Shown here one piece after another: positions 35,718 through 44,437 of a stretch of 64,000 nt of DNA (position 1 is its first letter; each line of letters starts with the position of its first letter). Origin of the DNA: CAVPFA01 sp963703655 (lineage in GTDB: Bacteria > Actinomycetota > Acidimicrobiia > Acidimicrobiales > Bog-793); the NCBI GenBank assembly GCA_963703655.1, contig CAVPFA010000004.1:434001-498000 (forward strand), read 5' to 3'. A model generated the notes under the pieces. That model was given only the letters and a program-made list of their open reading frames with translations. It was not told the DNA's origin and made no database searches. The position numbers and the translations under genes were made by a program.

Positions 35718-36905
35718 ATGGCTGGTGGTGAGATCCGGCTCGTCGAGCTGACAAAACGGTTCTCGGACGTCCGCGCCGTCGACGGCATCAATGTCCAGAT
35801 CGAGAGCGGCGAGTTCTTCTCCCTCCTCGGGCCGTCGGGATGCGGCAAGACGACGACGCTCCGGCTCATAGCCGGCTTCGAGGAACCGACCTCCGGCACC
35901 ATCCTGCTCGATGGGAACGACGTCGGGCGACTTCCTGCCCACAAGCGCAACGTCAACACCGTGTTCCAGAGCTACGCGCTCTTCCCGTTTCTCACCGTGG
36001 CGGAGAACGTCGCTTTCGGCCTCAGGTACAAGTCGGCCTCCAAGCAGGAGTCGGCCAAGCGTGTCGGCGAGGCGCTCGAGCTCGTGCAGCTCAACGGCTA
36101 CGAGAAACGCCGCCCGGGCCAACTGTCGGGTGGTCAGCAGCAGCGGGTCGCACTGGCCCGTGCCCTCGTGCTGAACCCGGCGGTGCTGCTGCTCGACGAG
36201 CCGCTCGGGGCGCTCGACGCCAAACTCCGTCGTACCCTCCAGGTCGAGCTGAAGGCTCTTCAGGAGCGGGTTGGCATCACCTTCATCTACGTCACCCACG
36301 ACCAGGAGGAGGCCCTCACCATGTCCGACCGCCTGGCCGTGATGGCCGGCGGACGGATCGCCCAGATCGGCACCCCCGAGGATGTGTACGAACAACCGGC
36401 TGACGCTTATGTCGCTGACTTCCTCGGCATCTCGAACCTCATGGAGGCCGTCGTCGCGCGACACGGCGAAGGATGCTGCTACATCAAGCTCGGAGAGTTC
36501 GAGCTCACCGCCGGCTGTGGCTCGATCGACGCCACGGGCAAGGTGAAGATCGCCGTCCGTCCCGAGCGCGTCCACCTCGAGCCGTTCGACTCCAAGGGCG
36601 TCAATCGCGTTCCTGCGATGGTGGAACGCCTCGTGTTCTTGGGGTCGGCTACCCAGGTCATCGTCCGGCTCGCCCCCGGCCCGAGGGTGCAGGCGCTCGT
36701 GCACAACGACGGCGAGCCTCTCGACTACGCGCAGGGGACGCCGCTTCAGGCGTACTTGCCTCCCGAAGCGGTCCGTGTGCTGCCGGAGTCGAACATCATC
36801 GCTGGCTCCAGTGCCATCGACGAAGACGGCTTGGCACCCGAGCCCGGCAGGTTCGACCTGGGCGCGGCGGTCCTCTCGGGCGCACCGCACCTGCCTGGCG
36901 AGTGA
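35718..36905 (+). CDS. potA: Polyamine-type ABC transporter ATPase (PotA-like)
   Basis: 395 residues. The ATPase domain has GPSGCGKTTTLRLIAGFE (Walker A), the Q-loop NTVFQSYALFPFLTV, LSGGQQQRVALARAL (signature), LLLDEPLGALDAKLR (Walker B) and THDQEEALTMSDR (switch His). A C-terminal TOBE domain follows (VRPERVHLEPF, LGSATQVIVRL). It powers the PotB/C/D-like components, which are encoded convergently downstream on the other strand. The split arrangement puts the ATPase next to the regulator. The PotABCD class also imports other small amines and organic ions, so the ligand is not fixed. Confidence 0.93.
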   Translation: MAGGEIRLVELTKRFSDVRAVDGINVQIESGEFFSLLGPSGCGKTTTLRLIAGFEEPTSGTILLDGNDVGRLPAHKRNVNTVFQSYALFPFLTVAENVAFGLRYKSASKQESAKRVGEALELVQLNGYEKRRPGQLSGGQQQRVALARALVLNPAVLLLDEPLGALDAKLRRTLQVELKALQERVGITFIYVTHDQEEALTMSDRLAVMAGGRIAQIGTPEDVYEQPADAYVADFLGISNLMEAVVARHGEGCCYIKLGEFELTAGCGSIDATGKVKIAVRPERVHLEPFDSKGVNRVPAMVERLVFLGSATQVIVRLAPGPRVQALVHNDGEPLDYAQGTPLQAYLPPEAVRVLPESNIIAGSSAIDEDGLAPEPGRFDLGAAVLSGAPHLPGE

Positions 36906-36909
36906 ACCC

Positions 36910-37000
36910 GCGGGCCGGCCGGCTGCACTCGGTCGGCTGAATTCAGTCGGCTTCTCGAGCCGGCCGGCTGCGCTTGGCGGGCCGCATTCAGTCGGCCTTG
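36910..37000. repeat. Imperfect 47-bp direct repeat in a convergent spacer
   Basis: Two copies run from GCCGGCCGGCTGC through ATTCAGTCGGC (about 36913-36953 and 36960-36998), between the ends of potA-like and potC-like genes. Each is rich in GGCCGGCC and can fold back, so termination in both directions is a reasonable guess. Confidence 0.55.
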
Positions 37001-37001
37001 G

Positions 37002-37958
37002 TCACATCCCGGCGATGTTCGCCAAGGCGCCTTCCGAGCCGGCTCCACGCTCACCGCGGGTCATGAAGCGGTAGGCGAAGTAGCCGAGCGTCGCCACGAT
37101 GAGCGACACCAGGAGCATGATCGTCGCGATTGCGTTGAGAGCCGGACCGTTGTTGCCCCCACGGGTGGTCGCGTAGATCAGCACCGACACCGGCTGGGTC
37201 GCCGAGGACGACGAGAGAAGGTCCACGATCACGAAGTCGTCGATGACGCCGGCGAAGACCAGCACCCCGCTCGCAAAGATGGCCGGCATCAACAACGGCA
37301 CGAGGACCCGCCGAACCGCCTGGAATCTCGAGGCACCCAAGTCGGCGGCGGCTTCCTCGTAGCTAGGCCCGATGGAGACCAGCCTCGCGATCACGATGAT
37401 GGCCGGCCAGCTGATGTTCCAGATGACCAGGCCGAGGACTTCGGCCCACGTCCCGAGCTTGATCCCGGTGTACAGCTCGCTGAAGACCGAGAACAGCGCC
37501 ACGCCGAAGATGAGCTCCGGGACGACGAACGACAGGATCATCACGAAGTTGAAGGTGGTCGACGTCCTCGTGCGCCACCGGTTGATCCCGATCGCGAACG
37601 CCACGCCGAGCGGCACCGTGATCACCGTCGTCAGCGCCGAGAGTCGAAGAGTCTGGAGGACCGCCTCGTGGTAGACGGCGCCGTGAAGGACCGAATTGAT
37701 CGGGTCGCTGATGTACCACCTAAGTGAGAAGCCCTGCCAGACGCTCTGGGACTTCCCACTGTTGAAGGAGAACAAGACCGCGAGCCCGATCGGGACGATC
37801 GACCAGATGAGGTAGAGCCACGTGAAGCCCTCGAGGAACCAGGCGTGCCGCCACGGGTTCCGCCACGGCGGCCTGCGACGGCGCGCGGTCGGGAGCGGGC
37901 TCTCCGCTCCCGGATCCCGCGGCGAGGCTCCTACCCTGGTCGGGGTGTCGACGGCCAT
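37002..37958 (-). CDS. potC: Polyamine-type ABC transporter permease (PotC-like)
   Basis: A 318-residue membrane subunit. A cytoplasmic Pro/Arg-rich leader precedes six hydrophobic helices, starting WLYLIWSIVPIGLAVLFSF. The EAA loop reads SYEEAAADLGASRFQAVRRVLVPLLMPAI, and the YISD..N motif after the first helix is usual for PotC/PotI. ATG 37958 shares one base with the TGA of the PotB-like gene. It completes the import channel with PotB. Confidence 0.92.
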   Translation of the reverse strand: MAVDTPTRVGASPRDPGAESPLPTARRRRPPWRNPWRHAWFLEGFTWLYLIWSIVPIGLAVLFSFNSGKSQSVWQGFSLRWYISDPINSVLHGAVYHEAVLQTLRLSALTTVITVPLGVAFAIGINRWRTRTSTTFNFVMILSFVVPELIFGVALFSVFSELYTGIKLGTWAEVLGLVIWNISWPAIIVIARLVSIGPSYEEAAADLGASRFQAVRRVLVPLLMPAIFASGVLVFAGVIDDFVIVDLLSSSSATQPVSVLIYATTRGGNNGPALNAIATIMLLVSLIVATLGYFAYRFMTRGERGAGSEGALANIAGM

Positions 37959-38881
37959 CAGGCTGCCCGGGCCGAGTTCGCGTAGGTCTGGAACACGTAA
38001 TAGGCCATCAGCGGCAACAGCACCACTAAAAGGAGCAGGGAGAGGGCGCTTCCTTGTGGAAGCAGGCCCGGCGTCGAGAGCTGGCCGTCTATCAGGTTGC
38101 CGATCATCGCCGTGCTCGGCGTGGCCGAGAGCAGCTGGTTGGTGAAATAGTCGCCCATCATCGGCAGGGCCGTGATCAGCATGCCGGTCATGATCGTCTG
38201 CCGGCTGAGCGGCAAAGTGACGCGCGTGAACGTTCGCCACCTGTTGAGCCCAAGGTCGCGGCCCGCCTCGAGCAGCCGCTGGTCGATCCGGTCCAGCCCG
38301 GCGTAGAGAACCAGGATGAGATAAGGGATGTATCCGTAGACCAGTCCTAGGATCACCGTCGACGCCTTGCCGCCCAGCCAGTTCACCGGTTGACTCGTTA
38401 TGTGGAGGTCACCGAGCACCCTGTTGATGTATCCGTTGGTCTGCAGAAGGTCGATCCACGCCAGCATGCGCATCATGTAGCTGACCCAGAACGGAGCGAT
38501 GAGCAGCACTAGGAACATCACTTTGCGCCTGCCTGCCCACCGCGTGACGAAGTAGGCCGTCGGGTAGGCGATGACTAGCGAGAGGACCGAGGCGATCACG
38601 ACGTAGACGACGGTTCGGACGAACGTCGGACCGATGAAGGCCCCGCGGCCGACGAGGTCGTGGAAGATGGCCGTGAAGTTCGCGGCGCTCCAGTGGAGCG
38701 GATTCCACGCCGGGACCGGCGACTCGAAGATATCGAGCGTCCCCGCTGCGATCGCGATCACGACGTAGAACGGCACCACGAACAACAGCACGAGCGTGAC
38801 GATCCCGGGAGCTGAGAACAGTCCCCACACCCACCGCTGCTCGCGCTTGCCGCCAGCCTTGGGCGGCGCCGTCGTGCTCAT
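37958..38881 (-). CDS. potB: Polyamine-type ABC transporter permease (PotB-like)
   Basis: A 307-residue permease. The N-terminal helix is GIVTLVLLFVVPFYVVIAIA. Six helices in total include YPTAYFVTRWAGRRKVMFLVLLIAPFWVSYMMRMLAW, the segment most typical of PotB/PotH. The EAA loop is RLLEAGRDLGLNRWRTFTRVTLPLSRQTI. It lies 21 nt after the binding-protein gene and overlaps potC-like by one base, so the three form one operon. Confidence 0.93.
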   Translation of the reverse strand: MSTTAPPKAGGKREQRWVWGLFSAPGIVTLVLLFVVPFYVVIAIAAGTLDIFESPVPAWNPLHWSAANFTAIFHDLVGRGAFIGPTFVRTVVYVVIASVLSLVIAYPTAYFVTRWAGRRKVMFLVLLIAPFWVSYMMRMLAWIDLLQTNGYINRVLGDLHITSQPVNWLGGKASTVILGLVYGYIPYLILVLYAGLDRIDQRLLEAGRDLGLNRWRTFTRVTLPLSRQTIMTGMLITALPMMGDYFTNQLLSATPSTAMIGNLIDGQLSTPGLLPQGSALSLLLLVVLLPLMAYYVFQTYANSARAA

Positions 38882-38902
38882 GGGCTCGCCGTCGGCATCT
38901 GG

Positions 38903-40177
38903 CTAGAGCCCACCGGAGAACTCGAGCCAGTCCTGTTCCCATTGCACGTCGGTCGTCGGCGGGAGCTCCAGCTCGAAGAGGCCCTTGCGGAAGTAGGACG
39001 GGAGGACGACCGTCGACATGAGGCTCCGCGGCAGGATCTTCTCCTTTACCAGGAGCTCTGGCGTGCACCCGGTTAGGGGCTGGATGTAACCGTTGAAACT
39101 GATGTTCTCGACCACGTTCGGGAGATCGAGGAAGTAGTTGAGGAACAGGTGCGCGAGGACGGGAGCCTTCGACGTCGTCAGGACCACCATCGTGTCGTTC
39201 GCCACTGGCCCGACCCCGTCGGCCGGGAACCAGTAGCCGACGACCTCGACGGGCACGCCCTTGGGCATGTACGACGCAGCAGATGCCATGTCGCCCGACC
39301 ACGCGTGGTGGATCCAGACCTGGCCGCTCGGCACGTTCGTGTAGTCGTTGTTGTCGATCTGCACCCCGCCGACCAGCGAGTTCAAGTCGTCGAGCGAAGC
39401 CTTCGCGAGCCGCAGCTGCGAGTCTTGTGTCGTGTTGAGGTCGTAGTTGCCGTTGTACATGAGCCCGAGGGAGAGGCCCTCGCGATAGTCGTCGAGGATG
39501 GCGACCTTCCCGGCGTACTTCTTCTGCCAAGGGAACCGATAGCCGTTCTTCCAACGGGCCGGATTGCCGTCGACGTGGTCCTTCCGCCACGCGATGCCTG
39601 TCGTGTAGACGGTGTAAGGCACCGTGTACCGCCAGCCGAGATCGTAGAAGGGGTCCTTGAAGTCGGGCCAAGCCTGGTCGATGTTGGGGATGTAGCTGTG
39701 ATTGAGCGGCTGGATCAGCTTCGCCTCGATCAGCTGGCCGAGGTTGTCGGGGGTCGGTACGAAGACGTCGTAGTCGGCCTCGCCGCTCTTGACCTTCGCG
39801 ATTGCCTCGGTGATCGTGTTGAAGGTGGTCCACTCGACCTTGCAGTTGTACTTCTTGGCGAAGTTATTGATGCAAGCCTGGTTCATGTAGGCGGTCCAGT
39901 TGAAGACCTTCAGGGTGGCGCCAACCTCCGGCTTGAGCCCGCCCGCGATCGCCTGGTTGTCCTTGAATATCGGCCATCGCACCGGGTGGCTCTTGCGTGG
40001 GAGCGGCAGGTGCGTGATCGTCGGGGTGGCGCCCGCGGAGCCGCCGCACGCCGACAGCATTCCGCCGAGGCCCGCGACACCGAGACCGGCTCCCATGCCC
40101 TTCAACAGGTCCCGCCGCGAGATGGGCGGAGTGCGGCGCCGGCCGTCGGAAGTCCAGCCCTCGCGTGGGTGGCTCAC
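38903..40177 (-). CDS. potD: Polyamine-type extracellular solute-binding lipoprotein (PotD-like)
   Basis: 424 residues. The N-terminus combines a twin-arginine motif (SRRDLLKGMGAG) with a lipobox-like LSACGG, so it is probably a Tat-exported lipoprotein. The mature part begins LKVFNWTAYMNQACINNFAKKYNCKVEWTTFNT, and PYDVFVPT-like and GIAWRKDHV segments follow the PotD/PotF pattern. It delivers ligand to PotBC. Spermidine or putrescine is the family default, but binding residues cannot be assigned with confidence here. Confidence 0.9.
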   Translation of the reverse strand: MSHPREGWTSDGRRRTPPISRRDLLKGMGAGLGVAGLGGMLSACGGSAGATPTITHLPLPRKSHPVRWPIFKDNQAIAGGLKPEVGATLKVFNWTAYMNQACINNFAKKYNCKVEWTTFNTITEAIAKVKSGEADYDVFVPTPDNLGQLIEAKLIQPLNHSYIPNIDQAWPDFKDPFYDLGWRYTVPYTVYTTGIAWRKDHVDGNPARWKNGYRFPWQKKYAGKVAILDDYREGLSLGLMYNGNYDLNTTQDSQLRLAKASLDDLNSLVGGVQIDNNDYTNVPSGQVWIHHAWSGDMASAASYMPKGVPVEVVGYWFPADGVGPVANDTMVVLTTSKAPVLAHLFLNYFLDLPNVVENISFNGYIQPLTGCTPELLVKEKILPRSLMSTVVLPSYFRKGLFELELPPTTDVQWEQDWLEFSGGL

Positions 40178-40289
40178 CGGTCCTCACCCCCTCTGGTGAC
40201 TCTATGCCCTCCAGCCGCTGAACGGCCGATCAAAAAAGTCAACCATCATCTGCCCCGCCTTGCAACGCGCCCGGCGGCACCACGCCGCT

Positions 40290-41670
40290 TCACGCGCCGA
40301 CAGCAGCCGCGAAACGTTCGAAGTTCCCGACGAACCGGTCGATATCGGCTTCATCGTGCTGCACGGAGATGAGCCACTGTTCGGTCTTCCCCCAGGGAGG
40401 CAAGAACACGCCGCCGTTGTGCTGGAAGAGCCAGTGGGCATGGTTGTAACGGTCGTCGACCTCGAGGAAGTCGCGGTAATTGCGGACCGGCTCTGTTGCG
40501 AAGGTGGCACATCCCTTCGCGCCGACCGAGACGACATGCGCTGGGAGGTCCCTGGCGACGATGACGCGGGTGAGCTCGGAGCTGACCATGGCGGACAGCT
40601 CCACGAGGCGCTCGTAGGACTCGGGGGTCGCAACCTCGGTCAGCATGGTGCGCGTCACGGCCATGGCGAGCGGGTTGCCACTGAAGGTTCCGACCATGTC
40701 GTAATCCCCGTTCGCGACGTGACCCATCACCTCGGCGCTGCCCCCGACCGCCGCCGAGGCGATCCCGCCTCCGATGGCCTTGGCGAGACAGATGATGTCC
40801 GGAATGACCCCTGTGAAGCCGGTCGCACCGCGGTAGCCCGAGGTCAGTCCGGTCTTCACCTCGTCGAAGGTCAATCAGCGCGTCGTGCGCGTGCAGGAGG
40901 TCCTTCAGGCCCTGGAGGTAACCCTCCTCGGGAAGGATGATGCCGGCATTCATCATGATCGGTTCCAGGATCATTCCGGCGATCTCGCCCGGGTGCTCCT
41001 CGAGCACGCGGGCGACCGATCCAAGGTCGTTGAACGGAGCGATGAGCGTCAAGGCCATGATCGCCTCGGGGACGCCGGAGTTCGCTGGAACGCTCGCCGG
41101 CCGGTCGGCGGGTCCGACCTCGGCGGCGTCGGGCGTGACGGAGACCTGCACCGAGTCGTGGTGCCCGTGGTAACAGCCCTCGACCTTGATGATGAGGTCG
41201 CGTCGGGTGACCGCCCTCATCAAGTGGACCGCTTCCATCGTCGCCTCGGTCCCAGAGTTGCAAAAGCGCCACAGGGGCTGGCCGAAGCGGGCAGCGAGCT
41301 CCTCCGCGACGACAATCGCGTCCTCCGTAGGCTGCGCGAAGTGCGTGCCCCGGGCGACCTGGGATCGCACCGCCTCCACGATCGCGGGATGGGCGTGCCC
41401 AGCGAGGCCAGCACCGTAGCCGCCGTGGAGATCGACGTACTCGGTCCCGTCCACGTCGTAGATCTTCGAGCCTGACCCGTGGCTGAGCCACACCGCCTGA
41501 GGACGCGTGATCTGCCAGCTGGAGGTAACGCCCCCGGCCAATGAGCGCCGGGCGCGCTCGATGAACGCCCGCGACGTGGGCTGGCGCTCGAGGAAGACCA
41601 CCTCCTGCTCGGCGACGACCGAGTCGAGCCGGGAGGCAAGTTCCCCGGAAGTGGACAGGTGGACTACCAC
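40290..41670 (-). CDS. Class III aminotransferase (glutamate-1-semialdehyde aminomutase-like), one frameshift
   Basis: About 460 residues when joined. The PLP fold-I features are GSKIYDVDGTEYVDLHGGYGAGLAGHAHP, FCNSGTEATMEAVHLMRAVT, GCYHGHHDSV, LTFDEVKTGL, and CLAKAIGGG with the Schiff-base Lys. GSA aminomutase relatives often work as omega-amine aminotransferases, and no haem genes are nearby, so a catabolic role is more likely. An extra base at about 40875 separates the parts; removing it gives HDALLTFDEVKTG. An operator-like palindrome lies 37 bp upstream of the start. Confidence 0.87.
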
Positions 41671-41706
41671 GATATTTCTCCGTTTCGGCGCTTTGGCAAA
41701 GCTGTT

Positions 41707-41722
41707 GACTGAATGTTCAGTC
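41707..41722. promoter_or_regulatory. TetR-type operator upstream of the aminotransferase gene
   Basis: GACTGAATGTTCAGTC has perfect 6-bp arms and matches the site at 34730-34745 at 14 of 16 positions. It lies in the divergent spacer between the aminotransferase and mscR-type genes, much nearer the former. Confidence 0.65.
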
Positions 41723-41871
41723 TAAGGAACGCCCGATCGTCTGACAAGCACGCGGCTGAGGGAGGGCCGTGGTTCCCGCGAGGGCTCCCGGCACCGCGCG
41801 GATCGGGCTGATTTACGGTCCTGCGGACGACGCGCGTATCGTCGCTCACGCAGCCTGAGAGGAGAGCCCAC

Positions 41872-42963
41872 ATGGCACACGAAGTACGAGGTGTCGTCGC
41901 CCGAGCAAAACGAGCACCGGTCGAGATGACAACCATCGTGGTCCCCGACCCCGGCCGAGGCGAGGCGCTCGTTCGCGTGCAGGCGTGCGGGGTCTGCCAC
42001 ACCGATTTGCATTATCGGGAGGGCGGGATCAACGACGAGTTCCCGTTTCTTCTCGGCCACGAGGCGGCCGGCATCGTCGAGGCGGTCGGGCCCGACGTCA
42101 CCTCGGTCGCGCCCGGCGACTTCGTCGTGCTCAACTGGCGAGCCGTCTGCGGCGAGTGCAGGTCGTGCCGTCGGGGCCGCCCCCAGTACTGCTTTGCCAC
42201 GCACAACGCCAAGCAGAAGATGAGCCTCACCGATGGCACCGTGCTCTCTCCCGCGCTAGGCATCGGCGCGTTTGCCGAGAAGACTCTCGTCGCAGCCGGA
42301 CAGTGCACGAGGGTGGACTCCCGGGCTCGGCCCGAAGCCGCCGGCCTCCTCGGCTGCGGCGTCATGGCCGGGCTCGGCGCCGCGATGTTCACCGGCGAGG
42401 TCGGTCTCGGCGACTCTGTGGCGGTGTTCGGGTGCGGCGGCGTGGGCTGCGCGGCGATCGCCGGAGCGCTACTCGCGGGCGCCTCGACGGTGATCGGCGT
42501 CGACATCGACCCTCGCAAGCTCGAGCTTGCGACGCAGTTCGGGGCGACCCACACCGTCAATTCGGCCGAGGGAGACCCCGTCGCGGCGATCCGGGCACTG
42601 ACCGACGGGCACGGCGCGAACGTGTGCATCGAGGCGGTCGGGAATCCGAAGGTAATGGAGCAGGCGTTCTTCGCCCGTGACCTTGCCGGGACCCTCGTTC
42701 AGGTGGGCGTGCCGACGCCGGACATGCGGATCGAGCTCCCGATGATCGAGTTCTTCGGTCGCGGCGGGCGCCTCAAGCCCAGCTGGTACGGCGACTGCCT
42801 CCCCTCTCGCGACTTTCCGGCACTGATCGACCTGTACCTGCAAGGGAGGTTGGACCTGGACCGTTTCGTGTCCGAGACCATCTCGCTCGACGATGTCGAG
42901 GAGGCCTTTCACCGAATGGAGCTCGGCGAGGTGCTGCGCTCGGTGGTTGTCATCGGCTCATGA
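41872..42963 (+). CDS. mscR: S-(hydroxymethyl)mycothiol dehydrogenase
   Basis: A 363-residue zinc MDR enzyme that oxidises the adduct of formaldehyde and mycothiol to S-formylmycothiol with NAD. The sequence agrees closely with actinobacterial MscR from memory: ACGVCHTDLHYREGGINDEFPFLLGHEAAG with Cys42, His63 and Glu64, NWRAVCGECRSCRRGRPQYC (structural zinc), LGCGVMAGLGAA, VFGCGGVG, and KPSWYGDCLPSRDFP. An AGAGGAG site precedes the ATG. It overlaps the metallo-beta-lactamase gene (ATGA), a pairing known from mycobacteria. It would detoxify or oxidise formaldehyde released by demethylation reactions. Confidence 0.95.
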   Translation: MAHEVRGVVARAKRAPVEMTTIVVPDPGRGEALVRVQACGVCHTDLHYREGGINDEFPFLLGHEAAGIVEAVGPDVTSVAPGDFVVLNWRAVCGECRSCRRGRPQYCFATHNAKQKMSLTDGTVLSPALGIGAFAEKTLVAAGQCTRVDSRARPEAAGLLGCGVMAGLGAAMFTGEVGLGDSVAVFGCGGVGCAAIAGALLAGASTVIGVDIDPRKLELATQFGATHTVNSAEGDPVAAIRALTDGHGANVCIEAVGNPKVMEQAFFARDLAGTLVQVGVPTPDMRIELPMIEFFGRGGRLKPSWYGDCLPSRDFPALIDLYLQGRLDLDRFVSETISLDDVEEAFHRMELGEVLRSVVVIGS

Positions 42964-43580
42964 TTGGTCAAGTCACGACCAGAGGGGTTTTCAGTCTCGA
43001 CGGACAGGACTTCGAGGTCGAGAACAACATCTGGCTGGTCGGCGACGACAGGGAAGTGCTCGTGATCGACGCCGCCCACGACGACCGGCCGATCGCCGAG
43101 GCGGTCGGGGGCCGTCGCCTCGTCGCGATCGCTGCCACCCATGGCCACAACGACCACATCAACGTCGCCGGCGCCCTCTCGGACGAGCTCGGCGCCCCGA
43201 TCTGGATCCATCCCGACGACCTCATGCTGTGGCAGGTCGTCTATCCCGACCGGGCACCCGACGAGCTCCTCGTCGACGGGCAATGGCTGTCGGCAGGCTC
43301 GACGATGCTGCAGGTGTTGCACACCCCGGGCCACTCGCCTGGGGGCTGCTGCTTCTACGACGCCGAGGAGGGAGTCGTTTTCTCGGGCGACACGCTGTTC
43401 CGCGGCGGCCCGGGGGCGACCGGTCGCAGCTACTCCGACTTCCCGACGATCGTCGAGTCGATCCGGACCCGTCTGCTCACCTTGCCGCCCGAGACGCGGG
43501 TGCTGACGGGCCACGGCGAAGCGACCACCATCGGAGACGAGGCGCCGCACCTCGACGAGTGGATCGCCCGCGGGCACTGA
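42960..43580 (+). CDS. Metallo-beta-lactamase-fold hydrolase coupled to MscR
   Basis: 206 residues. The metal-binding signature is THGHNDHIN near residue 60, with further ligands in TPGHSPGGC and FSGDTLF and a final LTGHGEATTIGDE. Its translational coupling to mscR suggests that it hydrolyses S-formylmycothiol to formate and mycothiol; this is the usual proposal for this partner and is inferred here. The last codons are repeated almost exactly at 45022-45074, beyond the toxin-antitoxin pair. Confidence 0.9.
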   Translation: MIGQVTTRGVFSLDGQDFEVENNIWLVGDDREVLVIDAAHDDRPIAEAVGGRRLVAIAATHGHNDHINVAGALSDELGAPIWIHPDDLMLWQVVYPDRAPDELLVDGQWLSAGSTMLQVLHTPGHSPGGCCFYDAEEGVVFSGDTLFRGGPGATGRSYSDFPTIVESIRTRLLTLPPETRVLTGHGEATTIGDEAPHLDEWIARGH

Positions 43581-43591
43581 CGGGTTCGCTC
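43539..43591 (+). repeat. Left copy of a 53-bp repeat flanking the toxin-antitoxin insert
   Basis: This is the native 3' end of the metallo-beta-lactamase gene, including its stop codon (reads EAPHLDEWIARGH, then TGA). It matches 45022-45074 at 50 of 53 positions in direct orientation. Confidence 0.85.
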
Positions 43592-43738
43592 TGCCTCGGT
43601 AGAGTGCGAGACATATGTCCGCCAAGACCTTCACCGAACTCGCCGATGGTGCTACGCCCAAGGTCGGCCTCGACACGATCATCGAGCGGGAGGTCCTTCG
43701 CTGCGGCGGAGATGCGATTCACTGTCGTCGGCGCGACT
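43592..43738. other. Short spacer with a possible truncated gene start
   Basis: A plus-strand reading frame opens at ATG 43615 (MSAKTFTELADGATPKVGLD) and runs against the end of the toxin gene, ending at 43800. The first 35 residues look protein-like; the rest is the antisense of the toxin. It may be the remnant of a gene cut by the insertion, or chance. Confidence 0.25.
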
Positions 43739-44437
43739 TCAGTGGAGCCGCAATCCAAAGCGCGCGCCGACCCTCAAGAGCTCGGGCATCTCGAGTGTGA
43801 TTGACCGTCGTTCGAGTTCAGCGAGCGGAGTGCGGTCGAAGATGGACCAGCACTCCCAATCGCCGAGGCGTGAGACATAGCGCACGCCGCCGAAGGCCGG
43901 TTCGTCTGAGCCGAGGTCGACCGCGAGGTAGGTCCACTCGGCCATCGCCCGTGAGACCCGTCGATCAGCTCCGCGCACAATCGCTACGTCAAGCGTGTCA
44001 TATCCGAGGTCGTCGAGTTCCTCCGCGAGTTCCTGGGTCAGGACGACGTGGCTCTCTACGACCTCGACGTCCAGAAAGCGGCATCCTGGATAAGGCTCTA
44101 CCCGGACAGCAACACGTCGATGACGCCAGTCGGCCGGCACGCTGCCCGGCGCCATGAAGCCCCGTCGTCGCCAGTCGTCGTCGTCCTTCAAGACGGCCAA
44201 CAAAGATGCCGACGGCCGAAAGCGGGCGAGGGTCTCTGCGAAACAGCCTTCGAGATTCGTGGCGAAGTAAAGCGTGCCCCAATCCGAAGAATCGAAGCGG
44301 TTACCGCCTGAGGGAAGATCGGCGTCATCGGGCTCGAGCCAACTTGGCCGCAGAGGTTCGTCGGCGCGGTCCACGCGCCAGAGGCCGGCGGGCGGAGGCC
44401 CGACGACAGAGAACTCGACCTCAGCCGCCTGCGACAA
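43739..44437 (-). CDS. RES-domain toxin (NAD+-degrading type)
   Basis: About 232 residues. The RES fold is recognised from LWRV, then GGNRFDSSDWGTLYFATNLEGCFAETLARFRP with the Arg and Glu of the motif, and a later Ser in YVSRLGDWECWSIFDRT. RES toxins such as MbcT degrade NAD+. No ATG is available near the expected beginning; TTG 44437 overlaps the antitoxin end by 17 nt and is the best start, though it is uncertain. The gene order, antitoxin first and overlapping, is standard. The pair sits in a small insert flanked by duplicated DNA. Confidence 0.8.
   Translation of the reverse strand: MSQAAEVEFSVVGPPPAGLWRVDRADEPLRPSWLEPDDADLPSGGNRFDSSDWGTLYFATNLEGCFAETLARFRPSASLLAVLKDDDDWRRRGFMAPGSVPADWRHRRVAVRVEPYPGCRFLDVEVVESHVVLTQELAEELDDLGYDTLDVAIVRGADRRVSRAMAEWTYLAVDLGSDEPAFGGVRYVSRLGDWECWSIFDRTPLAELERRSITLEMPELLRVGARFGLRLH

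Noticed and set aside
36910..37000. TetR operator copies, because the repeats contain TTCAGTC
   Set aside because: The match is limited to a 7-bp half-site inside a longer direct repeat between convergent gene ends, where an operator is not expected.
40290..41670. Haem biosynthesis gene hemL
   Set aside because: The sequence belongs to the same family, but the setting (TetR operator, polyamine importer, no hem genes) indicates a catabolic aminotransferase.
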